Assembly: GCA_001600455.1 (NCBI GenBank)
Contig: BCKC01000002.1
Span: 5,607,682-5,671,681 of the forward strand
Direction: 5' to 3'
DNA length: 64,000 bases
Source: Endocalyx cinctus
Taxonomy: Eukaryota > Ascomycota > Sordariomycetes > Amphisphaeriales > Apiosporaceae
Part shown: positions 31,416 through 42,354 of the stretch, in pieces
Layout of the letters: every line of letters begins with the position of its first letter
Position numbering within the stretch: the first letter of the stretch is position 1
Position numbers and translations under genes: made by a program
The notes under the pieces: generated by a model
What the model was told of the DNA's origin: nothing
Database searches by the model: none
Seen by the model: the letters and a program-made list of their open reading frames with translations, nothing else

Positions 31416-32537
31416 ATGACCTCAGTAGCAGATAAAATTCAAGGAGCTAAGGTTCGCAACAACGAGCTCCTGAATATCCTCTCCGACACAGATCATGCTG
31501 CACCGGCATTAGACCAGCAAAGGCGATATATCGCGGATCTTGACAAACAGCTAGAAGATGTCAAGAAGCATATCGCCGATCTCGATAAGCAACGAGCCAA
31601 GGAACTGAAGGACCACGAAAAGTATCGTGACTCCGTGGTGAAGCGTTTCGCCTACCGCGTAAGTGGCAAGACGGATAAATTCGCCGCCAAGGCCGAGAAG
31701 GAGGAAAGGGAATATTTCGAGGTTTTACAGAAATCGCACCAAGCCAAAGAGCAAGAAGAAAACCTCACAAATATGCACGTCGAAGCTGTCGAAGTACGGT
31801 CCAACTTAGAGGCCGAGGTCACGCGACACCAGAAAGCCCAGCAAGAGCTCGATACCATGTACGACAGCATCTTCCAGGGCTCGACGCCGGCGTTCCCGCA
31901 AGAAGACGCGTTGGAGGCGGCCGCGCAGACGGCCCTGCAGGAATTTCACCGGTCGCGCGGGACGATGGAAGCGGAGCAGAAGGCGTCCTGGGCGCTGAGT
32001 AAAGCTCACGCGGAACTCAGCAACGCTCTCATATTCATCGAGGACGCGCTGGACCACAGCCGCGTGGACATGTGGGGCGGCTCGACCTACACGGACATGA
32101 TGGAGCGCAACGCGCTGTCCCAAGCCGAGCGCGCCGTCCACAGGATGACGGTCCTGCACATGCAGGCGCAGCGATCGTCCCCTCACATACAAAATCTGCC
32201 CCCGGTCCGCATCGCCGAGGGCAGCATCATGAGTGACGTCTTGTTCGATAACATCTTTAGCGATATGGAATTTCACGAGAAGATCAAAGACTCGAGGGAC
32301 GAAGCGAACGCCTGCAGGGCCGCCCTGACCAACCAGATAAACCAGTCCCACTCGAGATGTGCCGCCTGCAAGTCCGAGATGGACATGCGCTTCGAGGCGC
32401 TCAAGTCGGCGAGGGCCCAGTTGCAGAGCGAGAGAGAGCGAGCGTTCGCGAGGTCTTACAGTGATCTCCAGAAATTGGCTAATCAAGGGGGAGGCCCTAT
32501 GGCTCCCGCTGACTCACCACCACCATACACCGGTTAA
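31416..32537 (+). CDS. Coiled-coil protein with C-terminal PPxY motif, 373 aa
   Basis: One exon from an ATG at 31416. I do not recognise a named family. Residues 30-165 are strongly heptad-like, with repeats such as IADLDKQLEDVKKHIADLDKQ and long Glu/Lys runs, so a long coiled coil is likely. A second helical region spans about 180-345. A CAAC pair near residue 310 is the only cysteine motif. The tail ends PADSPPPYTG, a PPxY motif that could bind WW-domain proteins such as Rsp5-type ubiquitin ligases. It resembles intracellular scaffold proteins of the eisosome or trafficking type, but that is inference only. No signal peptide or transmembrane segment. Confidence 0.8.
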   Translation: MTSVADKIQGAKVRNNELLNILSDTDHAAPALDQQRRYIADLDKQLEDVKKHIADLDKQRAKELKDHEKYRDSVVKRFAYRVSGKTDKFAAKAEKEEREYFEVLQKSHQAKEQEENLTNMHVEAVEVRSNLEAEVTRHQKAQQELDTMYDSIFQGSTPAFPQEDALEAAAQTALQEFHRSRGTMEAEQKASWALSKAHAELSNALIFIEDALDHSRVDMWGGSTYTDMMERNALSQAERAVHRMTVLHMQAQRSSPHIQNLPPVRIAEGSIMSDVLFDNIFSDMEFHEKIKDSRDEANACRAALTNQINQSHSRCAACKSEMDMRFEALKSARAQLQSERERAFARSYSDLQKLANQGGGPMAPADSPPPYTG

Positions 32538-33066
32538 TCAAATGCGTCTGTATCCATACCACCTTATGATTACCCAATGTATCTTTCTGACTATACACTT
32601 ATCTGTTTTTTAATACCCCGTTACCTTCATCCTTATCCAATAGAGTTGAACTGTTCCATATTTTTATAACTGACTTGATTATTTACTCTTTTGCTAGCAC
32701 TTACTGATATGTACTAAGATATGCTCTTTCATAGAGTTGTTCAATGACCTGTAATAACATGATTGATCAATCCACCATATTTTACTTGTGTCACACCGAA
32801 GCCAGATTGAGATCAAATAATATTCATTCTGTATCACAGTTATTTAGTGTCAGCCCCCAAATCGTATGACCCTCAAGTCTATGGATGTAGATCCATAAGT
32901 TCTAACTACCCCGTGACCCATGGATTAAAGTTCCGAACTTCCCCAAACATCACGTCATTAACGTCACCATCATCCCTTACCACTGCCCCTACCTCCAGGC
33001 CCTCTCCAGATGATATTTTCTTTCCTTCATTAATATCATACGAGCGATAAAAAATCAAAGTTCAAA
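32538..33066. other. Intergenic, promoter of the Dabb gene
   Basis: About 530 AT-rich bases without a gene-like frame or repeat. Confidence 0.5.
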
Positions 33067-33557
33067 ATGACTATCTATCACATCGTAATATTCAAATTCA
33101 AATCCCTAATTCCTCCAGATGAGGTAGCAGTCGTACGTAATTACCCTAATTATCCTACTCGAGCGCCTTACTCCTCATAACCCTCCCGTCCATCGATTTT
33201 GCACCCTCTCATATTCCTAATGAATTTTGGTCCCATTCGTAATAATGATCTTTCCCTTTATTGATCACCATCACTAAACCTAAATAATAGGCTTGCGATC
33301 AGATGCTCGCTCTCGGAACGAAGTGTCTCCACCCAGCCACCGGCAAGCCGTACGTAACGGTGCTCGGTGGCGGCATAAACGACAGCCCCGAGGGTAGGAG
33401 CGAGGGAATGACTCATCCTTTCATTTTCGCATTTGACAGCGAAGAGGATCGAACGTATTACACCGAGAAGGACCCGGCGCACCTCTCTTTCAAAGCATCT
33501 GCCAGCGAGATCCTTGATCGTGCGCAGGTGCTAGATTTTACGCCGGGGGTGTTTTAA
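33067..33557 (+). CDS. Stress-responsive A/B-barrel (Dabb) domain protein
   Basis: Two exons, 33067-33132 and 33291-33557, in phase across a 158-nt intron (GTACGT donor, AATAG acceptor); 110 aa, full length for the family. The first strand MTIYHIVIFKFK, then QMLALGTKCLHP, the GGGINDSPEG turn, the THPFIFAF strand with EEDRTYYTEKDPAH, and the closing AQVLDFTPGVF all match Dabb proteins. These are small dimeric ferredoxin-like barrels. Some are stress-induced, and some catalyse cyclisation in secondary metabolism. The gene converges on a terpene cyclase 298 bases away. That is suggestive but not evidence of a shared pathway. Confidence 0.92.
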
Positions 33558-33855
33558 AAAGGTCGAGAGTAAATCGTTCCTTCAGTGGAAGAGGAGATAA
33601 GAAGGCTGATTTAAGAAAGAAGAGAATGTTTTTGGTTGTTGTTATTGGGAGGGATATGTATCAGGCATGATCTTGATCGATACCATTAGTAACAACGGTC
33701 CTTTAGTTATGAATTTGAAAGTATACGTTTCACATTGAAATGGTTTTTTAAATGAGAAGACATATTATATAAAATGAAAGAAATATTTTATTGAAAGATG
33801 TATGTGTATAAATGAGTAGCTCAAATGAGCCAAATTCTAGTTCCAATGTCTACAC

Positions 33856-35500
33856 TCATAGCACCAAATCAATAACGCCCTTTTCGTTAACAAACCCACA
33901 AACTCCGTAACGTTTCGATTCCAGACTAAATGAGAAAATCAGTAAACATTCTATCTTCCTCTATTAAGTTTGAAATGTTTGGGCAAGAAATAACAAACCT
34001 CCATTGCAAATTTCCCGTATTGATCATCCTCATGAGGTCGGCGACGTTAGCGACAGCCTCATACTCATTGGAACCTACAGGCAGATTCGACAGGAGAACG
34101 ATCGAAGCGGTATCAAAATCGTTCACGAGTGCATTGATCTGGAGAAGAGATTCTGCCACGGCCGCCTCTAAGCTGTTGTATTGGTGGAATAGAATAGCAA
34201 CCGAGTTCAATACGCTTCCATCTCTCTGCGTAATGATTTAGTCAGAATATGCGTGTTATAGAAAAGGGAAGCAGTTTCTAAAAAATCTTTGTCTTTATTC
34301 GTTAACATTGAAACTTACAATTTCTTTTTTGAAGGATATTAGATCATTCACACTGTCGTAGAGATAAGTGTTGATTAGCACTAATTATGGACAGAATGAG
34401 TTACAATAGGGGAAAGAAGAAAATAAGAGTGGGCGTAATTAATTACATCGAATTGATCGCGACGGTGGTCGCCCACATAGTTTCGTATTGAGGCGAGTCC
34501 ACTATTGTCAGGGGTAGTTTAATCCCAAGAGCAAACCTGATGGAAACATTATAATTTTTATTGTTAGTTATCGTGTTTTGAGTTTTTTTTTTTTTTTCCA
34601 ATTAAGGGGGTTACTTACTCGGACATACCAAGTAATGTTCCCATACCGCTAGTCAATGTCCTCACCTCCCAGTACCGTTCGAGACTAGGAATATAGTCGG
34701 CGCGTTCGTTCGCCTCAGCTTCGAGCGCCGTCGCATCTATATACTGCTCGAAGTGCTTGAGTAAGGCCATGCGTTGGTCTAGCAATTGATATTGTCTGTT
34801 AGCATCCCCTTTGTGGCTCATCACAAAATATCAAGGAGATAAAGAATGGCGAACCCTCATCGTAGACCCTGCAGACTTCCTCTCCAATAACACGGAACCC
34901 GAGGATGACGGGATTGGTGATCCCATCAGCACCGTGTTCGTCATTTCCAAGCTGAAGGGAGTTCCGGACAAAGATCTTGGTCGCTGTACGCAGCATCTGC
35001 GCGGCTGTTTTGTCTTGTGTCAATTTCTCGACCTGGTCATCCCAGATGCCGAACCAGACAACCAGGAGGACGAGTACCCGGTACTCGTTTCGTCCGCTCG
35101 TAGGCCACCATCTGATTATTATGACACATTGGTTAGCTAGCTGGTTTTACTCAAACCTCAAGGTACTAAATGAAATTAATTATAAAATTTAACATCATAG
35201 ACAGGGGGAAAAAAGTTCACCTCGCTGCTAGTAACGCTGCATCCGCATCTTCAATAGCTTGGATATGTTTTGGCTTCAGGTTAAATCTAAGTTCAGATTA
35301 TTAGATGCGAGTTGACTGGTCAAGAAGGTACGTGAGGTAACCTACGAAACCAGTTCCTTCGTCATAGACTCCTTTCTCATCTCATAGTCTTCGTGTAATC
35401 GACAGGGCCAATGAGCAAATACAGGCCACATGTTGGGGATGACAAGTCTCGCACCCTTGAGCCTCTTTGCGAGAAGGAGTGTCTCTCTGGCTGTCTGCAT
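33856..35500 (-). CDS. Class I terpene cyclase (sesquiterpene-synthase-like), eight exons
   Basis: Assembled by hand: 35500-35346, 35286-35221, 35111-34855, 34808-34619, 34536-34447, 34352-34319, 34225-33999 and 33925-33856. The total is 1089 nt, exactly 363 codons (362 aa), with every junction in phase. The Asp-rich metal motif is in WFGIWDDQVEKL (D-D-x-x-E). The NSE triad NDLISFKKE is complete and lies across a small 34-nt exon. The C-terminus has SLESKRYG, the usual R-Y pair. The N-terminal VIPNMWPVF and the ERYWEVRTLTSGMG helix also match. Such enzymes ionise farnesyl (sometimes geranylgeranyl) diphosphate with Mg2+ and cyclise it in the cytosol. The donor of intron 3 (GTTCGC) is weak. 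The product is unknown. No P450 or prenyltransferase is adjacent. Confidence 0.9.
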
Positions 35501-37084
35501 TGTATATGTCCGTATCTGTACTGCGTTTAGACTGAACGGGCGACTGATTGTATGCTATAGGGATCGGGACAAGTCTTGAATGAATGATGACTGAGTAATG
35601 GACGCTCGAGGTTAGTGTCCCGGGTCCGTACTTATATAGATGTAAAGGGTAATAGGACTGCAGGTGTAATACTGGGTATTCATTGTTTTCTATCCCTTAC
35701 CACAACCAGGGGGCTAGACCGGTTCTATACAACATAGTACAGCCATATACACATCAACCACGAAATCCTGTAGCGGTTCAAAGTTACCTCAACCCCTGAT
35801 GAAACCTTCAGTCGGTGTTATCGACATATTTGCGCTACTCTATTTAGAAACTTCATATTTCGTGGGGGCACCAGTAGGATAGACATAATGGCTTATGCAG
35901 AAAATAATATCTGATAGCAACACCAGGGAGAGTGTCTCGGATGTCCGAGCTGGACATTGGCTAAGCACGTAGCTGAACAGATAACGTCCCTAGCCACGAT
36001 AGGTTTAAAAAAAGACAGAATACAACATTATAACCCTTGAAAATTCTGGACTTGTTTGACTTCTAATGCCCGTCATTCCGAATGTAATGGAGAAACTGCT
36101 GAGAAAATGGAACGGCTAAACTGCAGTGCATGGCTGATCAAGTGTACGTCCGCGTTTCCGCGGATCACATAATCCTATCGACGGTACATCTACATACATT
36201 CGATTTACTCCGTAGCCAACGATATGATCGCGTTGGAGATATCTAACTTTCATTCATAACTTTACAGGAGGCTCAGCAGCCAAGTAGGTACCCGTCGTTA
36301 CATTGAAAGCGGGTCTTCAGCTGACATGGTGCGTGATAGTGTCGTGACCTACATGCCAAAACGGGCGTTTTTTTTTTTTTGCATATTCAGCTGGTACTTA
36401 GTTGAATAGGACGACCTGAATTGAATAATTTTGGCGTCAACTTGCGGATATAGCCTTGAGCACTTATGACGATAGACAATTCTTATCGTTAGTATATTTG
36501 TTAATACCCTTGGATAAATCTAGATCGTTCTTATTTCCTTTTCTTTTCTTTTTTTTTTTTCTTTTTTCTTTTCCGCCTACCTAAGTACTCCCTATGTCGT
36601 GCTCTTACAATGAGCCAACGAGATTACTCAGCTTACGTATTCGGAGGGAACGGACAGTCCGTCTCGAGCAGATCCCCAATCGGGATGTATTGTGAACAGT
36701 GACGTGACTTAGACAGACGATAGAAAGGATTTAAAGAACATATGATTGACGGCAAAATAAGTTCATAATAGAAATAAAGTATCGTTTCTCGGCCGTTTCT
36801 TGGTGATTTTCGCTGCCGTCATACCTGGGAGACGCAGCAAATTGAAAGTTGTAATTCTATAGAACATCTGAGTGAGGTTTTCTGTATTACTGGAGGTACT
36901 TAAATCAGCTGATTTTTACTTCACGGCTCCTACTGCCTTCCAACGTCCACGTATTTGTATAGACTTGGATCTATCCATACTTAAGTACTTATGTAGATAT
37001 GGCCCCGGGGATCAAACCTTGGAAATGACTACCCCGTCTGCCCGTTCGCACGTGAATTAGAGGTATTATAGTGCTGAGTACCTA

Positions 37085-37110
37085 GGTACCTACCTACCTA
37101 GGTAGGTACC
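37085..37110. repeat. GGTAC/CTAGG near-palindrome
   Basis: A 26-bp near-perfect inverted repeat built from ACCT/AGGT units. Similar words recur at 28310, 39530 and 49590. Confidence 0.7.
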
Positions 37111-37385
37111 CGCGCCAAGTGTGGTTAAGGCGATTAAATTCCCTATATGTACAAAGTAGGAAGGCGGTATAATTTTACAGAAATATGGATGCCTCAGGGA
37201 TCAATGATCCAATAGTCCAATAATCCAACCGGCAAGCATGCAGCTTTTTTTAATGCAATGTAGATCAATTATAATCCTTCACTAATCTCCAGGACTATCT
37301 AGTTATGGTTAGCATTTACTACTACGTCATTCGACAAGATATAGACAGGCTGACGGGATAGGTGAATAGAGGTGGGGGTTGTAGA

Positions 37386-37419
37386 TTTTTTTTTTTTTTT
37401 TTTGGGGGGGGGGGGGGGG
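37386..37419. repeat. T18-G16 homopolymer junction
   Basis: Eighteen T are followed directly by sixteen G in intergenic DNA. It could be genuine or could mark a sequencing or assembly weak point. Confidence 0.9.
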
Positions 37420-38095
37420 ACGGTTTCTTTTCACCTAAGGAAAGTCAGTTAGTTAAACTAACTACACTATTCTTATTTTTTATCAGCGCCTTTAAACAGC
37501 GAAGAAAATACGGCTGAGCTGAAGTAAAGGTAATAACAACATGGCATATTTAATATTCCTCAGCATATGAAAATAATCAATCTTGTTTTCATCATTGATT
37601 ATTGGTAGTTAATTCATCGATTTCAATTTAATTCATTCAAACAATTCATTCAACTCGTTCAATTCATATGCTCCATATATTCGTTGTGTACTTTACCTAG
37701 GCAGCCTGGCAGCCTGGCAATCAATCAAAACTACCTTGAACCTTTCTAATCCATTCAGATCAATTCATCCTTTATCACAGGACAGGACAAGACAAGGAAC
37801 TACCTGGTAATCAACCTTAAGTACTTAAGTATGTATCCTCCATGGATATATCTAATGTATATACCTTGTGTATACATATATTTTCACTTGATTTACTAGG
37901 TGTCTTTACTTTATTAACCCAAGTTCACCTCTTCTCCCTCTCTCTCTCAATCTTCTTTTAACCTAAATATAAACATCTAGGTCAAACAATAAGCTGACCA
38001 ACTACTTATATCAATCGCAGCTGTAACCATCGTACTTCCGACCATTCCATCGTCATCAATATTATCATACCCGTCCATTTTCAATCTTCCCACAA

Positions 38096-39413
38096 ATGAT
38101 CAATATGTCGCAACAACCAGCTGCTCCTGTCATTATCAGTATCCCGCCTACGGCCTCAAATCCGGATACGCCAAGTGATATGCCGTTAGTTTAATTATTT
38201 CAATCTACCTTGACCTAGTATTTGCTTTATTGAATTCAAGTATACTAATGATGGCGATTCGATTGTTAGTGGTACTCCTACTAGCACCACCACTTCATTA
38301 TCCGCAGTTTCCACCACCGCTATCAAAGATGGTCATCGAGGACACCCTCATCTCAGCTTAGGTGGCGCTCGAGGTCATAGTCATCATGCATCTACCAACA
38401 GCTTAGAAGCCGAACGCGCCGATCGTATCAGTCGCCTAGCCGGTCTCGAGAGAGTCTCCACCTTGCGCGCCCCCGCCCAACAAATCCCACCACACCACGG
38501 CGATTCTTCCCCTCAAACGACTCCGACCTCGACCGGATTTCCTGCCCAGAACATCCCTCCGGCCCTGACCCCGGCCTACTTCGACTCGAACGGACAACCT
38601 ACCGCTATAACCAAGATGAGCACCGTCGGAACCGCATCCGCGACGGGTAGTGTCGGCGCGCGGACCACCACCGAAGGCGGGGAGCATTACGAGATGGATA
38701 CCGACCTGACCGAGGTGGATGAGGACAGCATGAGTATGGACACCAACTACCGCACCATGGACGTGGACTCGACCTCGGGCCCCATCGACCCCATGGACGA
38801 GGATCTGACGAGCCGCTCCGTCGGCGGGTTCGAGGACCGCATGAGCGACGACGGCACCGCCAGCCTCGTCGGCTTCGGCGAGGGCGCCAACAGCACCGTC
38901 AGCGGCCCCATCTACCACCGCCGACCCTTACCTGGCGCGCCCGGCGTCGTCTGGCCCCTGGAGCGCAGCAGCTCCGGCCTCAGCCAGCACGAGTCGGCCG
39001 CCGCGACGCGAAGCAACCGCGAGATGCGCGACGTCGCGGGTAACGTCAACGTCGACTTTACCGCCGCCTCCCCCGCTATCACGAACGCCTCGGCCGCCGC
39101 CGAGCGACGCGAGGCTCGGTACGTCGACGGCGTCTCGGTCGACGGCGGAGGTCACGTCGGCACCGCCGACGACGACGTCTTCGTCGACACCACCACCCGC
39201 GGCCCCATCCCCTTGTCCGTCCACCATAACCCCGGCCAGCCCCAGACCAGCGCCTTGCGCGAAGGCGTCGGCGGCCCGGCCGCGCGCGAGGCCGCCGAAC
39301 GCATCGTACGCGAACGCCTCGACGGCGGCGAGGCGAGTCGTGCCCCCGTCTTGAGCCCTACCCACGGCGGCGATAAGTTGGGGAAGTTTTATTTCGAGGA
39401 GAAGAAGCAGTAG
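38096..39413 (+). CDS. Hypothetical disordered acidic protein, 410 aa
   Basis: Two exons, 38096-38184 and 38270-39413, in phase; an in-frame ATG at 38105 is an alternative start. The sequence is low-complexity: Thr/Ser/Pro-rich at first, with a His-rich segment (ARGHSHHAST), then an acidic Met/Asp-rich middle (EMDTDLTEVDEDSMSMDT). The last 45 residues look more ordered: AAERIVRERL and GDKLGKFYFEEKK. These may be the conserved part of an uncharacterised ascomycete protein. No transmembrane segment or signal peptide is seen. Third codon positions are very GC-rich compared with the AT-rich flanks, which supports coding. Function unknown. Confidence 0.75.
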
Positions 39414-40922
39414 TGGCAATAGTAGTACTTCCAAGTATTGCTTGTAAAAATCGAGTCTTCTTTGATACGTCCTTCCCGTTTCCGAGGGATTTGTATGTAC
39501 TTGTACCAGTTATTTTCTACCTACCTAGGGCGGACTTGCGTTGTTTTTTTCCCTCTCTTTTTCTCTCTCTTTATGACTGTTCGGCGTTTTGAAATTCTTC
39601 GTACTACAGAAAATACGACGGATGGAAACTTGATTGGGGGGGAAAGGGGGAAGGGAGGGGTGGTGGTGTTTCGGCAATTACTCGGCGTTTGTTACCCCTT
39701 CATTTTTTTTTTTTTTTACCTGTATTCGATTCTCGGCTAGGGAGGCTCACTGACTGGGTGGTTCTATTTTTCTTTACGAGAGACTTTACAACAAATTGAT
39801 GAAAAGTGAAAAGGAGCAAGGATGCAAAACATGACTACCACAAAAAAAGAAAAAAAAAATCATTAAATGACAGGTCGGGCTTGGGAGGTTTCAATTTTTT
39901 TTCTTCTTTTGTCTGCACTCCTTTTCCGTCTTCAGAGTGATTTTACAGGGATAACGTAAGTTGAGAGGACAGCGACCCTGAATGGCGTCTGGTCAGGTAT
40001 ACGCGCTTTATTTTTTTTTTTTTTGTGTCCCCTTCCATAGGTTTATAAGTGTGTACATATGATCCACATACGTACTTTTTACGTATGTAAATAATTAATT
40101 TTGTTTCTTCTATTACGAGCCATTTTCTTGCTGGTTCTCATTTAACCAACTTGGTAACCAAAGTATTGTCCGCAACTAACTTAATCCCATAAAACGGATA
40201 TGACCTGGACGACCAAACAACTAAGATGACAAGACTATGAAAAGGCGAAGAAATGAGATGAAGATATGATATTTTATATATCCTCTCTACTGTAATATGA
40301 CATATCTTATCGTAACAGCCTGACTCGATAGTATGCTGCTGCAATATGCTACCTGAATCATTTTTCGACCAATAATTAACAACCTGACACTCAATGCCAA
40401 AATAAGATGCAGGACTTATATATCATCATCATTGGCTAGATTCGACGCGCGAGTATAAGAGCAAGCCTATATATATCCAAAAGTAGATAACAAGTTATGG
40501 ATGAAAGGGTTAGTAATTATAATTATATATCAATGGTTATCAGTTATATATGCTTGGGATGCTTTATACTGTTTGCCGTCGGTGTAGATACATAGGTAAT
40601 AATCCATGCAAGAGAGAATGACCCCCCTTTACTTTCCTCGATGATAGCCCTGGAGAGGTTGATTACTTATATGCTATTTAAGCAGATACCGGTGGGTGAC
40701 CCCTTTATCCTAGTGTAACACCAATACGTTCTTCACATTAACAAAAGCCTAGCTTATAACATTTTCGTCTAATAGCTATGTATGACTGGAGTTTCCGACG
40801 CTACTCTCTTATTGATGCGGGAATTCTTATCAACATACTACTTAGGTAGATTTATATCCACACACCATCCTCACTATGATTATTAAACACATATAACAAA
40901 CATCTCAGTCAAGTTTCTCTAT
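39414..40922. other. Intergenic, no gene seen
   Basis: 1.5 kb with several homopolymer runs (T at 39707-39718, T at 40011-40024, A near 39851) and pyrimidine tracts. It contains the 3' ends of two convergent genes. No gene is supported. Confidence 0.55.
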
Positions 40923-41980
40923 TTACCAGTCATGGACTATCCCTTTCCAGTCAACCATCTTTCCACCATGCTTCTCTTTTGAAGTCGATGCGTACACACT
41001 CATCACCCCATCACAAGAATCTTGTATCGATATCAAATTTTCTTTGATCCAGGCCTCGTCAGCTCCCATACCTTCCGCGGCGCCTCTGCTACCTAGATCC
41101 GTCGTGACAAAGCCAGGATCCATAACGAATGCGTTGAGCCATTCGTCCTCGGCATTGATGCGGATAATCAGCCAATTGACCATCGCCTTCGTTGACCCGT
41201 AAGCTGCGTTTGGTATAGGTGGTTGCTGTCTGTTTTTTTTTTCAAGTTCTGAATTAGCGACATCTTGTTCCCCCTTTTAGCCAGTGATCAGACATCCTTA
41301 CGGAAAATCATCATAGGAAGAATTGCAAGGGAAACTAAACTCACGCCAACGCGCCCGCTGCCGATCCGATAGGGGTGAAAATTGGCGTCTTCTTGTTATT
41401 AATACCGGTCGACTCCTTGAGAAGAGCTCGGGTGGCTTGATACGTGGTTATGACGCCGTAGACGTTCGGCCGCATGTGACCTCTGAGATCGTCAAGTCTT
41501 AGGTCGGAGACCCGTGGCCAGGCGTAGCTGACCCCTGCGTTTGCGATCACGACGTCGATGTGAGTGATCCCGTACTTATTACGGAGTTCTTTCACGGCGT
41601 CAAACGGGCCTTGATCGGTCGACACGTCCATTTTGACCATAATTACTGAATTTTCCCCTGTTATTAATATCTAAAGCTTCAGGAACCGTTTTGAATTCGG
41701 GATTAAAGAGTATGGTATATGAATACTCTCTAGTTTGAAATGCCCAACCTGGCAGTAACCCGCGTAATGGAAGAGGAGGAGGGTATGATAAAAATGAATC
41801 AGTCGGCTTACAGCTACTTCCCGAACCTCTGAATATGGTTTCCAGTTCCTGGGAAGTTGGGTGCAATGGATTGCGGACACCGGCAATTACAAGATGATCT
41901 GGCAGAGCCAAATAGCGCTCGAGCAGACCTCTTCCCAAGCCACGATTCGCGCCAGTGATGAGAATGATACTGGAATACAT
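40923..41980 (-). CDS. Short-chain dehydrogenase/reductase (norsolorinic-acid-ketoreductase-like)
   Basis: Three exons, 41980-41812, 41645-41345 and 41229-40923, all in phase; 258 aa. Classical SDR features: the NAD(P)-binding TGANRGLG (residues 9-16), NAG in VVIANAGVS, the catalytic serine in PIGSAAGA, and AYGSTKAMVNW with the Y-x-x-x-K pair, then DPGFVTTDLGSRGA. The pattern resembles fungal SDRs of the AflD/nor-1 type and many stand-alone carbonyl reductases. The substrate cannot be read. It lies between a disordered-protein gene and the NLR gene, and about 9 kb from the NRPS, so membership of that pathway is only a possibility. Confidence 0.92.
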
Positions 41981-42354
41981 GATAAAAATTTTAAAACTAC
42001 ACTGTCTGAAGGTCCGCAGGTTTTTGAAGTGATTTTTTTCTAATTTGCATATCAATGAAAAATTTTACCCGGGGGGCCGGCGGAGGAACAAATAATAGAG
42101 CTGACAGATTATCTTTAGACCGCCGTGCCGGCCTTCCTAAGCCTCTCAAAAACTCCGTAAACAGGTCGTCAGTATTTAGTCCTTCATCATTGCTACATTA
42201 GCTGCCTAGGTAGCTGGAATTTCAGCTATGAATGATACGATAGCGTTCATGATGCCTCTAAATTCATGCCTGCAGTAGTACATAAATACATGAGATTTCT
42301 TCAACTATTACTACAAGTTCTAGTAATTTCAATTTCTTTAAGCAACTGCTATCG
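41981..42354. other. Intergenic
   Basis: 374 bases holding the SDR promoter and the 3' end of the NLR-like gene. Nothing else is seen. Confidence 0.5.

Larger units (their letters stand above)
35501..38095. other. Long intergenic stretch, no gene seen
   Basis: 2.6 kb of AT-rich DNA. It holds poly-pyrimidine runs (36535-36575), a T-tract at 36370, an AGGTACCTACCTAGG palindrome near 37085-37110, a T/G homopolymer junction and two CTTAAGTACTT palindromes. No motif-bearing frame appears on either strand. The terpene cyclase promoter and that of the downstream gene lie at its two ends. Confidence 0.6.

Noticed and set aside
31806..32486. A 226-codon antisense frame in the coiled-coil gene
   Set aside because: Composition (Arg/His/Val-rich, no domain) is typical of an antisense shadow of a GC-rich coding region.
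38436..39434. Long antisense frames opposite the disordered acidic protein
   Set aside because: They mirror the high GC3 of the plus-strand gene and show only Gly/Ala/Val-rich low-complexity sequence.
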